Shown here: positions 7,443-15,175 of the stretch, piece by piece
Numbering within the stretch: the first letter of the stretch is position 1
How the letters are laid out: the number at the start of each line of letters is the position of its first letter
Origin: CBDDRG01 sp051306415
GTDB lineage: Bacteria > Pseudomonadota > Gammaproteobacteria > Pseudomonadales > Porticoccaceae
NCBI GenBank assembly: GCA_051306415.1
Contig: JBPPNE010000123.1
Span: forward strand, 1-17,228
Length of the DNA: 17,228 nt
Direction: 5' to 3'
Notes under the pieces: generated by a model
The model's database searches: none
What the model was told of the DNA's origin: nothing
What the model saw: the letters and a program-made list of their open reading frames with translations, nothing else
Position numbers and translations under genes: made by a program

Positions 7443-8450
7443 TCACCGAGGCTCGATAAGGGCCAGATGCCGACTCACTGCAAGCCAGGCGCCCGCCAAC
7501 CCTAATACCGCCCCAGACAAGGGCAACAAGAGCCCTCGCAGACCCAGCTCGGCGAGCGCGAACTGAGTCTGGTAGAGAGCCCCCAGTTTGGCAACCGTCT
7601 CCCCGAGCCACAACTGACCCAGCGTGAGCCCGATCCAGGCAATAGCGCCACCCAGCACGCCATACCAAAAGCCCGTATAGAGAAACGGGCGCCGAACAAA
7701 CGCATTGGTGCCGCCCACCAACTTGGTCACCAGCACTTCGTCGCGGCGGTTTTCGATTGCCAGGCCAATGGTATTGCCAACCACCAGGATGACACCGAGA
7801 GCCAGCCCAATACCCAATGACAGCACAACCTGACCACCGATCGCGAGCAACCCCCGCATCCGTTGCAGCCACTTCATATCAAGCTGCACGGCGTCGACGA
7901 GGGGGTCGCCCTGCAGGTAATCGACTAGCTGCTCCACGCGCACGGCATCGTGCTCTAGCATCTCCCGCGGCGTCACTAACAGCACCGGGGGTAGCGGGTT
8001 TTCATCAAGGAGGGCGAGGGCGTCAGCAAAGCCGGAGTTTGTCTTGAATTCCCGCAACGCCGCCTCGCGGGACACATAGACCACACCGTTAACGTCGGGG
8101 AGGGCGCGAATCCGCCCAATTAGCTGTTCGATCCCGCGCGCTGGCGCGTCCCGATGCAGAAACACGCTGACTTGGGCGCTACTGCGAAAGTGGTCGCTCA
8201 GTTGCCGGATGCTGGCAACGCCTACGTAAAGGCCCGCGGGCAGGGCGAGGGCAATCGCAATCACCACCGCGGCCATCGCCGTCTGTACCGGCATGGACAC
8301 CAGTCGGCGCAAGCTTTCGCGACTGTTGCGGCCGTGATCGCGAAGGTAGCTGGCAATGGGGTGCGCTGAGCGGCCCCGATTTTCTCCCGCTCCGCCGCTG
8401 CGCGCAGGTGGGTTGGGGCGCGGCGTGGCAGCCCGCCTATTCCCGGTCAT
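7443..8450 (-). CDS. ftsX: Cell division protein FtsX (ABC transporter-like permease subunit)
   Basis: FtsX is the inner-membrane partner of FtsE; the pair couples ATP hydrolysis at the septum to activation of peptidoglycan amidases. The 335-aa product has a basic Pro/Arg-rich N-terminus, a first membrane segment near residues 62-82 (TAMAAVVIAIALALPAG), and a periplasmic domain of about 120 residues containing VSVFLHRDAPARGIEQL. Three more membrane segments follow near 205-235, 255-280 and 300-325. The ATG at 8450 overlaps the end of ftsE by 14 bases, which favours translational coupling. A longer reading from a TTG at 8480 is possible but less likely. E. coli FtsX has 352 aa. Confidence 0.95.
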   Translation of the reverse strand: MTGNRRAATPRPNPPARSGGAGENRGRSAHPIASYLRDHGRNSRESLRRLVSMPVQTAMAAVVIAIALALPAGLYVGVASIRQLSDHFRSSAQVSVFLHRDAPARGIEQLIGRIRALPDVNGVVYVSREAALREFKTNSGFADALALLDENPLPPVLLVTPREMLEHDAVRVEQLVDYLQGDPLVDAVQLDMKWLQRMRGLLAIGGQVVLSLGIGLALGVILVVGNTIGLAIENRRDEVLVTKLVGGTNAFVRRPFLYTGFWYGVLGGAIAWIGLTLGQLWLGETVAKLGALYQTQFALAELGLRGLLLPLSGAVLGLAGAWLAVSRHLALIEPR

Positions 8451-9126
8451 GGCTCGCCGGTGGCGCTGTCGGCTCGACAATTTGCCCCGCTTCCAGCGTT
8501 ATCACCCGCGGCGACCGGATCCGTTGAATCAACGCGGTGTCGTGGGTCGCAATCAATACCGTGGTGCCAACGGCATTGAACTCCTGGAACAGGTCGATGA
8601 TCTCGGCGGACAATTCGGCATCCAGATTGCCCGTGGGTTCGTCGGCGAGCAGGATGCGTGGGCGGTGAACGACCGCACGCGCGATACCCACACGCTGCTG
8701 TTCGCCACCGGACAATTCAATCGGATTTTGCCGCTCCCTGTCGAGCAAGCCCACCTTGTCCAGCGCCGCGCGTACCCGCCGGCCAATTTCCCAGGGCTGA
8801 TAGCCAGACACCTGAAGCGGCAGCGCCACATTGTCGTACACCGAGCGATCAAACAGGAGATGGTGGTTCTGAAACACCACGCCAACCCGGCGCCGAAAGT
8901 GGGGTATTTGACTTCGATGCAGGCGACCCAGACTCTTGCCATTGATCACCACCTGGCCGCCCGTCGGCCGCTCCATGAGCATGATCAACTTCAGCAAGGT
9001 GCTTTTGCCCGCGCCCGAATGCCCGGTCAGAAAAGCGAGATCGCCGGGCGCCAAAGCGAAACTGGCGCTCCGCAGCGCTTCGCGACCACCGGGATAGCGC
9101 TTGCTGACACTATCGAAACGGATCAT
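8437..9126 (-). CDS. ftsE: Cell division ATP-binding protein FtsE
   Basis: FtsE is the ATPase of the FtsEX complex that works at the divisome. The 229-aa product is a single ABC domain: Walker A GHSGAGKST (35-43), Q-loop at FQNHHLL (85-91), signature ELSGGEQQR (137-145), Walker B ILLADEPTGNLD (158-169) with catalytic E163, and the H-loop ATHD near 194-197. All catalytic residues look intact. It lies 27 bases after ftsY and overlaps ftsX by 14 bases, the classical ftsY-ftsE-ftsX arrangement. Confidence 0.97.
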   Translation of the reverse strand: MIRFDSVSKRYPGGREALRSASFALAPGDLAFLTGHSGAGKSTLLKLIMLMERPTGGQVVINGKSLGRLHRSQIPHFRRRVGVVFQNHHLLFDRSVYDNVALPLQVSGYQPWEIGRRVRAALDKVGLLDRERQNPIELSGGEQQRVGIARAVVHRPRILLADEPTGNLDAELSAEIIDLFQEFNAVGTTVLIATHDTALIQRIRSPRVITLEAGQIVEPTAPPASHDRE

Positions 9127-9153
9127 GCCGCGTCGCCGAATATCCCGCCATCG

Positions 9154-10215
9154 TCAGCCTGACTCCGCCAGCAAGCCGTCGACAAATGCATCCACGCTAA
9201 AGGGTTCCAGATCATCGATACCCTCGCCGACCCCGATGTAACGGATCGGAATGCCAAAGCGCTGGCTGAGCGCAATGACGACGCCGCCCTTGGCGGTACC
9301 GTCGAGCTTGGTCAGCACGATGCCGGTGACGCCAACCGCATCGCTAAACTGCTGAGTCTGGGCAATCGCGTTTTGCCCGGTGCCCGCATCAAGCACGAGG
9401 AGAACTTCGTGAGGCGCCGCCGGATCGAGCCGAGTCATCACGCGTTTGATCTTTTCCAGCTCTTCCATCAGGTTGCTTTTGGTATGCAGGCGGCCCGCAG
9501 TGTCCGCGATCAGCACATCTATACCCCGCGCCTGCGCCGACTGGATGCCGTCGAAAATCACCGAGGCGCTGTCGGCACCGGTGTGCTGGGCCACCACCGG
9601 AACCTGATTGCGTTCGCCCCACGCCTGCAGCTGCTCAACCGCGGCGGCGCGAAAAGTATCCCCCGCGGCCAGCATCACATCGAGCCCCTGACGCTGGAAA
9701 CTGCGAGCCAGCTTGCCGATGGTGGTCGTCTTGCCGACGCCGTTGACACCGATCACCAGCACCACCCAGGGCTTGATCTGGCCAATCACCAGTGGTTGCT
9801 CACAGGGCCGCAGAATGTCCTTCAATACCGCTCGCAGTTCCGCCCGCAGTGCATCGCTATCGTTAAGCTCCCGGCGTTTAACCCGGTCCACCAAGGTGGC
9901 AATGATGGCCGCGCTGGCGTCGACACCGACGTCGGCGAGCAGGAGCAGGGTCTCCAGCTCCTCGAAGAGCTCGTCATCGATCGACTTGCGGCCCAGAAAC
10001 AGATTGCCCAGGCCCGCGCTGGTATGGGCCAGCACGCGACGAAATGGATTGCCCCTGGCCCGCGGTGGCACTTCAGCGGCGGCACCGGGTTCAACCGTAG
10101 CAGCGGCAGTGGGTTCAAGCGTTTTTTCGTCCACCGCAGCCGCATTGCGCCGCCATAGCGAAAACAGACCCCGCTTGCCTTTATCGCCGGTGGTGGGGCT
10201 ATCTTCGCTGGCCAT
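9154..10215 (-). CDS. ftsY: Signal recognition particle receptor FtsY
   Basis: FtsY is the SRP receptor GTPase that docks ribosome-SRP complexes at the inner membrane. The 353-aa product has a short acidic/Ala-rich A region (1-60, much shorter than in E. coli FtsY, 497 aa). The helical N domain covers about 60-140. The G domain has the P-loop GVNGVGKTT (156-164), DTFRAAA (186-192), DTAGR (238-242), TKLDGTAKGG (302-311) and the family-specific GVGEGIDDLEPF (328-339). The start is preceded by AGGA 10 bases upstream. It is the first gene of ftsYEX and is divergent from rsmD over only 30 bases, so the two promoters must overlap neighbouring coding sequence. A possible extended -10, TGCTAGGAT, lies on the minus strand near 10251-10259. 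Confidence 0.97.
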   Translation of the reverse strand: MASEDSPTTGDKGKRGLFSLWRRNAAAVDEKTLEPTAAATVEPGAAAEVPPRARGNPFRRVLAHTSAGLGNLFLGRKSIDDELFEELETLLLLADVGVDASAAIIATLVDRVKRRELNDSDALRAELRAVLKDILRPCEQPLVIGQIKPWVVLVIGVNGVGKTTTIGKLARSFQRQGLDVMLAAGDTFRAAAVEQLQAWGERNQVPVVAQHTGADSASVIFDGIQSAQARGIDVLIADTAGRLHTKSNLMEELEKIKRVMTRLDPAAPHEVLLVLDAGTGQNAIAQTQQFSDAVGVTGIVLTKLDGTAKGGVVIALSQRFGIPIRYIGVGEGIDDLEPFSVDAFVDGLLAESG

Positions 10216-10245
10216 CGACGGGTTTTCCTGCCGCTGCTGTAAGCG

Positions 10246-10875
10246 GTGTATCCTAGCATTTCCACGCTGCCGTCAGGAAACCAGAGCCTGTCCAAACCAC
10301 GCAAGAAAGCCCCGTCGATTGGCCAGGTCCGCATCATTGGCGGGCGCTGGCGCAGTCGCCGCCTGTCATTTCCCGCTGCGCCAGGTCTGCGACCCACCGG
10401 CGACCGAATGCGCGAAACCCTGTTCAACTGGCTGTCGCCAAAACTGCCCGGCGCCCGCTGCCTGGATTTGTTCGCGGGCTCCGGCGCCCTTGGCATCGAA
10501 GCGGCCTCGCGCGGTGCCGCCGCTGTGGTACTGGTGGAACGGGATTCAGCGGTGGCCGCCGCGCTGAAACAAAACTGCGCCCTGCTCGCAGCTACTGAAA
10601 TTGAGATCGTTCACGCTGAAGCACTCGCCTGGCTGGAAACCCGAGGCGAGGCTTACCCGCCCTTTGACATCGTCTTTCTGGATCCGCCGTTCGCCGCCAA
10701 TCTGGTCGCACTCGCGAGCCAGCGGCTCGTCGCCGATCACTGCCTGGCACCCGGCGCGTTGATTTATGTTGAGCGCGCGATCGACTCGGTGGGCGACCAC
10801 CTGTACGGCAACTGGCGGCTGCTGCGGACACAGCCTGCCGGACGGGTCGTCTGCCAGCTGTATCAAGTCGTTTGA
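10246..10875 (+). CDS. rsmD: 16S rRNA (guanine(966)-N2)-methyltransferase RsmD
   Basis: RsmD methylates G966 of 16S rRNA in the 30S subunit. The 209-residue reading from GTG at 10246 contains QVRIIGGRWRSRRLSFP, then GLRPTGDRMRETLFNWL, the SAM loop CLDLFAGSGALGIEAASRG and the catalytic DPPF motif in DIVFLDPPFAANL, ending with VCQLYQVV. The conserved part begins around SKPRKKAPSIGQVRI, so the first 14 residues are doubtful. A CTG at 10288 with AGGA 9 bases upstream would give the expected short N-terminus (family proteins often start M-K/S-K). No ATG is available, so the exact start is uncertain. It is divergent from ftsY, as in E. coli, and 48 bases ahead of coaD. Confidence 0.93.
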   Translation: MYPSISTLPSGNQSLSKPRKKAPSIGQVRIIGGRWRSRRLSFPAAPGLRPTGDRMRETLFNWLSPKLPGARCLDLFAGSGALGIEAASRGAAAVVLVERDSAVAAALKQNCALLAATEIEIVHAEALAWLETRGEAYPPFDIVFLDPPFAANLVALASQRLVADHCLAPGALIYVERAIDSVGDHLYGNWRLLRTQPAGRVVCQLYQVV

Positions 10876-10923
10876 GCTCGCCAATCAAATTGTTTACCAT
10901 CCGCACCCGCTGTGGAGGCGCTC

Positions 10924-11403
10924 ATGAAAACTATTGTCTATCCGGGTACGTTTGACCCCATTACCAACGGCCATATCGACCTCGTTGAGAGGGCTTGCAA
11001 GCTGTTTGACAACGTCATCGTCAGCATTGCCAGCAGCGAAAAGAAAGGTCCGCTGTTCAGTCTTGAGGAGCGCATCGCCTTGGCCAAACAGGCGCTATCC
11101 CATATACCCAATGCCGAAGTCCGCGGATTCAATTACCTGCTGGTCAACTATACCCGGGACTGCGGCGCGTCCGCGGTGCTCCGCGGACTGCGCGCGGTAT
11201 CCGATTTCGAGTACGAGTTTCAGCTCGCCAACATGAACCGGGCGCTGTCGCCGGATGTGGAGAGCCTATTCCTCACGCCGTCCGAGCATCACTCCTATAT
11301 TTCATCGTCCCTGGTGCGTGAAATTGCTTCTCTGCATGGCAACATTTCGCCCTTCGTGCCCCCGATCGTCGCCGAAGCCCTGGCTAGAAAATTCGCTGAG
11401 TAA
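10924..11403 (+). CDS. coaD: Phosphopantetheine adenylyltransferase
   Basis: CoaD transfers AMP from ATP to 4'-phosphopantetheine, the penultimate step of coenzyme A synthesis. The 159-aa product equals the E. coli length. It has the nucleotidyltransferase start YPGTFDPITNGHIDL with the T/HxGH-type motif TNGH (14-17), ASAVLRGLRAVSDFEYEFQLANMNR in the middle, and the ISSSLVREIA motif near 126-135. The ATG at 10924 is chosen over an in-frame GTG at 10912 because TGGAGG lies 5 bases before it. coaBC, which supplies the substrate pathway, lies about 2.4 kb further on. Confidence 0.97.
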   Translation: MKTIVYPGTFDPITNGHIDLVERACKLFDNVIVSIASSEKKGPLFSLEERIALAKQALSHIPNAEVRGFNYLLVNYTRDCGASAVLRGLRAVSDFEYEFQLANMNRALSPDVESLFLTPSEHHSYISSSLVREIASLHGNISPFVPPIVAEALARKFAE

Positions 11404-11418
11404 AATCGGAGCAAACCC

Positions 11419-12234
11419 TCAGCGCTGGCAGCGCGGGCAGTAAACCGTGGCGCGCTGATTCAGCCGAATCGCCTTGAGGGGCCTGCCACAGCGGCGACAG
11501 GGCAACCCGGCGCGGCCATAAACGCTAAGCTCCTGGCCAAAGTAGCCCGGCTTGCCATCGCCGCCCACGAAGTTTCGCAGCGTCGTGCCGCCCTGTGTGA
11601 TCGCTTTCGCCAACACCTCGCGAATGGCGCTAACCAGCTTCCGGTAACGCGCTACCGATAATTTTCCCGCCACTGCCAGCGGGTGAATACCGCTCATGAA
11701 CAGCGCTTCATTCGCGTAGATATTGCCGACGCCAACCACGACGCTGCTGTCCATCAGGAAGTTCTTGATCGGGGTTTTTCGCCCTCGTGAGGCGCCAAAC
11801 AGGTAGGTGTCGTCAAATTCCGGTTCCAGCGGCTCCGGGCCCAAATGGGCTAGCAGCGGATGAACGGCAGGATCACCCTCGACCCAGAGCACCGCGCCAA
11901 AGCGACGCGGATCGGTCAGCCGCAGGATTCCCGCACTGGCAAGCACGATATCCACGTGGTCGTGTTTATCCGCCGGCGTCAACGCGGGCACCATCCGCAA
12001 ACTGCCGCTCATCCCCAGATGCAGCAGCAGATGGCCGTCAGCGAAGGCTGCCAGCAGGTACTTGCCGCGGCGAGTGAGGCGGCCGATGCGCTGGCCGATC
12101 AAAATCGCGGGCAAATTGGCCGGTACGGGCCAGCGCAGGGCTGGATTGCGAATCACCACCGACGCCACCCATTGCCCCTCAAGGGGCGACGCGAGCCCCC
12201 TGCGAGTGGTCTCCACTTCGGGTAATTCGGGCAT
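11419..12234 (-). CDS. mutM: Formamidopyrimidine-DNA glycosylase (Fpg/MutM)
   Basis: MutM excises 8-oxoguanine and formamidopyrimidines from DNA and nicks the backbone. The 271-aa product starts MPELPEVETTRRG, so the catalytic Pro (residue 2) and Glu (residue 3) follow initiator Met directly, which fixes the start. Lys58 is in RRGKYLL, NIYANEALF near 171-179 belongs to the helix-two-turn-helix, and the C-terminal zinc finger uses C246, C249, C266 and C269. The start has an AGGT-type Shine-Dalgarno. The stop lies 15 bases from the convergent coaD stop, and no separate terminator fits between them. Confidence 0.97.
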   Translation of the reverse strand: MPELPEVETTRRGLASPLEGQWVASVVIRNPALRWPVPANLPAILIGQRIGRLTRRGKYLLAAFADGHLLLHLGMSGSLRMVPALTPADKHDHVDIVLASAGILRLTDPRRFGAVLWVEGDPAVHPLLAHLGPEPLEPEFDDTYLFGASRGRKTPIKNFLMDSSVVVGVGNIYANEALFMSGIHPLAVAGKLSVARYRKLVSAIREVLAKAITQGGTTLRNFVGGDGKPGYFGQELSVYGRAGLPCRRCGRPLKAIRLNQRATVYCPRCQR

Positions 12235-12310
12235 GAAACTTACCTATTGATGCGCGCGGAACAGCCTAAGGCCGAATACTGACACCATCCGCCAATAAAT
12301 CCAGTCCAGC

Positions 12311-12338
12311 AAAAAGCCCGGCCAGTGCCGGGCTTTTT
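12311..12338 (-). terminator. Rho-independent terminator of the rpmB-rpmG operon
   Basis: GCCCGGC (12316-12322) and GCCGGGC (12327-12333) form a perfect 7-bp stem with loop CAGT, flanked by A5 and T5. It lies 42 bases past the rpmG stop and upstream of mutM, so mutM probably has its own promoter. Confidence 0.92.
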
Positions 12339-12380
12339 GTCTGCGGGAATCGCCTCGCCGGCATCGGCCAGGCTACCTGC

Positions 12381-12548
12381 TTATTTGATTTTACTTTCCT
12401 TGTACGGCACGTGCTTACGCACGACCGGATCGAATTTGCTGATCTCCATCTTCTCCGGCATGGTGCGCTTGTTTTTGGTGGTTGTGTAATAGTGACCGGT
12501 GCCGGCAGTGGACACGAGCTTGATTTTGTCGCGATTTGACTTGGCCAT
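12381..12548 (-). CDS. rpmG: 50S ribosomal protein L33
   Basis: This short gene encodes 55 residues, the same length as E. coli L33. The sequence runs MAKSNRDKIKLVSTAGTGHY, then YTTTKNKRTMPEKMEISKFD and PVVRKHVPYKESKIK. It lacks the CxxC pairs of zinc-binding L33 paralogues, so it is the zinc-independent form. Two ATGs stand in tandem (12551 and 12548); the second has the better spacing from GGGGAG and matches the family start MAK. It lies 27 bases after rpmB and is followed by the operon terminator. Confidence 0.97.
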   Translation of the reverse strand: MAKSNRDKIKLVSTAGTGHYYTTTKNKRTMPEKMEISKFDPVVRKHVPYKESKIK

Positions 12549-12552
12549 CATC

Positions 12553-12574
12553 TACTCCCCGAATACTCCCCGAA
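12553..12574 (-). repeat. Tandem duplication of the rpmG Shine-Dalgarno
   Basis: TACTCCCCGAA occurs twice head to tail (12553-12563 and 12564-12574). On the coding strand this gives two copies of TTCGGGGAGTA between the rpmB stop and the rpmG start, so the ribosome-binding site is present twice. The proximal copy is correctly spaced. Confidence 0.7.
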
Positions 12575-12575
12575 G

Positions 12576-12812
12576 CTAAACCTTTAAACCCGCCGCCCGA
12601 ATATCGGCGAGCACTTTTTCGATGCCGTGCTTGTCGATAATGCGCATGCCCTTGCCGGACACCCGCAGGCGGACGAAGCGCTTTTCGGATTCGATCCAGA
12701 ACCGGTGCGAGTGCAGATTGGGCTCAAATCGCCGCCGCGTTCTGTTCTTGGCGTGGGACACATTGTTACCGGTCATCGGCCGCTTGCCGGTCACCTGACA
12801 TACTCTCGACAT
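12576..12812 (-). CDS. rpmB: 50S ribosomal protein L28
   Basis: The 78-aa product equals E. coli L28 in length and matches it along the whole sequence: MSRVCQVTGKRPMTGNNVSH, then RRRFEPNLHSHRFW, ESEKRFVRLRVSGKGMRIID and KHGIEKVLADIRAAGL. The frame stays open for 50 codons upstream, but the family start and an AGAGG Shine-Dalgarno 7 bases before the ATG fix 12812. The extension is also ruled out by the promoter at 12948-12976, whose transcript would begin near 12940. Paired with rpmG, as in most proteobacteria. Confidence 0.97.
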   Translation of the reverse strand: MSRVCQVTGKRPMTGNNVSHAKNRTRRRFEPNLHSHRFWIESEKRFVRLRVSGKGMRIIDKHGIEKVLADIRAAGLKV

Positions 12813-12947
12813 GGGTTTGCCTCTATCTCTATCGCTGTCGCCGCTAGTCACCGGCGGCTTGCGCGGCGCTGGATTCGACGGGTTTTCGGAGTTTCTTTTC
12901 CCTGCTTCCCAGGCGAGAAGCGGGCACCGCAAAAAATTGAGCCGCGA

Positions 12948-12976
12948 TTTATACCAGAGCACCGCGCCGATAGCAA
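12948..12976 (-). promoter_or_regulatory. Sigma-70 promoter for rpmB-rpmG
   Basis: On the minus strand TTGCTA (12976-12971) and TATAAA (12953-12948) are separated by exactly 17 bp, and a TGG precedes the -10 (extended -10). The bases after the -10 are TCGCGGC, a GC-rich discriminator of the kind seen in stringently controlled ribosomal promoters. Transcription would start near 12940 and leave a leader of about 128 nt before rpmB. Confidence 0.7.
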
Positions 12977-12998
12977 CCTTGGCGGCAACGCCTGGGCG

Positions 12999-13673
12999 TC
13001 ACATCAACCCCCGCTGCGCCAGTGAAATGACCTCGCCGGCACCCACCACCAGATGGTCGAGGACGCGGATATCCAGCAACGCCAAGGCATCTCGCAGCCG
13101 CCGGGTGATGCGGGTGTCGTCGTCACTGGGTTCGGCGACGCCAGACGGATGATTGTGGGCAAAAATCACCGCGGCGGCATTGTGATGCAGTGCCCGCTTA
13201 ACCACCTCTCTGGGGTAGACGCTGGCACCATCGATGGTGCCCTGAAACAGCTCTTCACAGGCAATCAGGCGGTGGCGAGTATCCAGAAACAGGGCGATGA
13301 AAACTTCCCGCGTATAGTTCTGAAAATGAGTGCGCAGGTAGGTCGCCACCGTATCCGGTCGAGTAAATACCTGTTCGCGGACGAGCTGCTCACTGAGGTG
13401 GCGCCGAGCCAGTTCGAGCACGGCCTGAAGCTGAGCGTACTTTGCAGCGCCGACACCCTGGGCCGCGCAGAAGGTCTTCTGATCGGCGCCCAAGAGTGCG
13501 CCGATACCACCAAAACCCAACAGCAGTTCCCGCGCGACATCAACGGCCGATTTGCCGGCACGACCCGTGCGCAGAAAGATGGCGAGAAGTTCCGCATCGG
13601 ACAGCACCCGCGGACCGTGCTGCAGCAGCTTTTCCCGCGGCCGCTCTCCCACAGGCCAGTGTTTGATCGCCAT
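12999..13673 (-). CDS. radC: RadC-family JAB/MPN-domain protein
   Basis: The 224-aa product has the usual RadC layout. An N-terminal helix-hairpin-helix region (about 20-95) contains RPREKLLQHGPRVLSDAELL and GVGAAKYAQLQAVLEL. A C-terminal JAMM metal-binding domain carries E140 and the motif H173-N-H175-P-S-G ... S183-x-x-D186. The original link to DNA repair in E. coli was withdrawn, and the cellular role remains unsettled. The ATG at 13673 is chosen because AGGAGG lies 5 bases before it; the in-frame GTG at 13679 would sit inside that context. It is divergent from coaBC, as in many gammaproteobacteria. Confidence 0.95.
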   Translation of the reverse strand: MAIKHWPVGERPREKLLQHGPRVLSDAELLAIFLRTGRAGKSAVDVARELLLGFGGIGALLGADQKTFCAAQGVGAAKYAQLQAVLELARRHLSEQLVREQVFTRPDTVATYLRTHFQNYTREVFIALFLDTRHRLIACEELFQGTIDGASVYPREVVKRALHHNAAAVIFAHNHPSGVAEPSDDDTRITRRLRDALALLDIRVLDHLVVGAGEVISLAQRGLM

Positions 13674-13775
13674 GGTCACCTCCTGTGACGGTTGGCCGCT
13701 GTCGCGGCATCACTACGAAAATCCCTGTACCGATGGTATGTTACCTGCCGCGCGGGAATTTTGCAGGTGTGGCAT

Positions 13776-14978
13776 ATGGGTAGCAGTTTGATCAACAAGC
13801 GGGTACTGGTCGGCATCACCGGTGGTATTGCCGCCTACAAGAGCGCCGACCTCGTTCGTCTGCTACAGAAGGCGGGCGCTGAAGTGCGCGTGGTGATGAC
13901 GCCGGCCGCCACCGAATTCATCACCCCGTTGACGCTGCAAGCCCTGTCGGGCCACCCCGTCCATCTGGATCTGCTGGATAGCGCGGCGGAGGCCGCCATG
14001 GGACATATTCAACTCGCCCGTTGGGCCGATTTGATTCTGATCGCGCCGGCGAGCGCGGATTTCATTGCGCGCCTGACGCAGGGCGAGGGCGGCGACCTGC
14101 TCACCGCGTTGTGTCTGGCCAGCCAATGTCCCATAGCCGTAGCGCCGGCAATGAATCAGGGCATGTGGGCGAAGGCGAGCACCCAATCCAACCTGCGGAT
14201 ACTGCGCGAGCGGAGCATCCAGGTGTTTGGCCCGGCTTCCGGCTACCAAGCCTGCGGCGACATTGGCGAGGGGCGCATGGAGGAACCGACTACGCTGGTT
14301 GAGCTCGCCAGCGGTCTGTTCGCCACCGGCTTGCTCGCCGGCAAGAAGGTGGTGATTACCGCTGGCCCGACCCGCGAGGCGATCGATCCGGTGCGCTACA
14401 TCTCCAATCACAGCTCCGGCAAGATGGGTTACGCACTTGCCGAGGCCGCCGCCGAGGCCGGCGCTATCACCGTGCTGATTAGTGGCCCGGTCGCACTTGC
14501 AGCGCCCGATCGAGTCACCACGGTGCGAGTCACCACGGCGCGCGAGATGCTCGCCGCCGCGCTGCAAGCGGTCGCCGATGCCGACGTCTTCATTGCTGCC
14601 GCCGCCGTGGCCGACTATCGTCCGGCGGTGATCGCCGAGCAGAAGATCAAGAAAACAAAAGCTGACGGCATGACCGTCGAGCTGGTGAAAAACCCCGACA
14701 TTGTCGCTACCGTCGCAGCCCTGACACGACGTCCGTTTACCGTCGGCTTCGCCGCCGAAACCGAAAACCTCGAACAGCATGCCCGCAGCAAACTGCTCAC
14801 CAAGCACCTTGACCTCGTGATCGCCAATGACGTCTCCGATGCCCGCATCGGATTCAACAGCGACGACAATGAAGTGCTGTTGGTGACCGCGACGGCAAGC
14901 AAGGCGCTGCCAGTGATGAGCAAGGCGCAACTGGCCCGGCACCTGGTTCAACAGATCGCGGCACAAATGGCGGGTTAG
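13776..14978 (+). CDS. coaBC: Bifunctional phosphopantothenoylcysteine decarboxylase / phosphopantothenate--cysteine ligase
   Basis: CoaBC carries out two steps of coenzyme A synthesis: ligation of cysteine to phosphopantothenate (CoaB), then decarboxylation (CoaC). The 400-aa product starts MGSSLINKRVLVGITGGIAA. The FMN-dependent CoaC half has catalytic His77 in GHIQLARWAD, PAMN (124-127) and Cys160 in ACGDIGEGRM. The CoaB half begins near 190 with KKVVITAGPTREAIDPVRYI and SNHSSGKMGYA, then KIKK and KNPDIVATV, and GFAAETE near 354-360. The ATG at 13776 has CAGG about 9 bases upstream; the frame is open further up to 13692 but that part is not conserved. A possible extended -10, TGGTATGTT, lies at 13734-13742 without a good -35. 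Confidence 0.96.
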   Translation: MGSSLINKRVLVGITGGIAAYKSADLVRLLQKAGAEVRVVMTPAATEFITPLTLQALSGHPVHLDLLDSAAEAAMGHIQLARWADLILIAPASADFIARLTQGEGGDLLTALCLASQCPIAVAPAMNQGMWAKASTQSNLRILRERSIQVFGPASGYQACGDIGEGRMEEPTTLVELASGLFATGLLAGKKVVITAGPTREAIDPVRYISNHSSGKMGYALAEAAAEAGAITVLISGPVALAAPDRVTTVRVTTAREMLAAALQAVADADVFIAAAAVADYRPAVIAEQKIKKTKADGMTVELVKNPDIVATVAALTRRPFTVGFAAETENLEQHARSKLLTKHLDLVIANDVSDARIGFNSDDNEVLLVTATASKALPVMSKAQLARHLVQQIAAQMAG

Positions 14979-15138
14979 GCAGTAAGGGCTCTACGGGTCG
15001 GAAATAGTTTATCTACCGGCATTGCTAGCAGCCCCCAAGACCGGAGCACGGCGCGCAATGGCGATACCGAAGCCATCGTCGAGTTTGTCGTCAACTGAAG
15101 AATATCCGAGCCTGCCACTTTGCCGGTAATTACACATG
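14979..15138. other. Unassigned sequence between coaBC and the IS3 element
   Basis: These 160 bases hold no recognisable gene. A minus-strand frame is open across them but starts inside the inserted element and has no known motif. I see no U-tailed terminator for coaBC. An imperfect inverted pair (CATTGC at 15020-15025, GCAATG at 15055-15060) is the only structure found. The segment does not resemble the missing part of the IS110 gene found on the other side of the IS3 element. Confidence 0.5.
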
Positions 15139-15175
15139 TGGTTTTACCCCGATTTAACGGATACTCAGTTAAGAG
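15139..15175 (+). repeat. Terminal inverted repeat of the IS3 element (left in window)
   Basis: This copy shares TTTACCCCGATTTAACGG and GGATAC with the other end, then TTAAGAG at positions 31-37. Only positions 4 and 27-30 of the repeat differ. The orfB stop codon (15165-15167) lies within it. Confidence 0.9.

Noticed and set aside
8356..10158. Long plus-strand open frames opposite ftsX, ftsE and ftsY (8356-9162 and 9373-10158).
   Set aside because: They are shadows of well-supported minus-strand genes and show no family motifs.
12813..12962. N-terminal extension of L28 by 50 codons.
   Set aside because: L28 is 78 residues with a fixed start, a Shine-Dalgarno precedes that ATG, and the predicted transcript begins near 12940, inside the extension.
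13863..14966. A 367-codon open frame on the minus strand.
   Set aside because: It lies entirely opposite coaBC, whose motifs are complete, and its translation has no recognisable domain. Long antisense frames are expected in GC-rich coding DNA.
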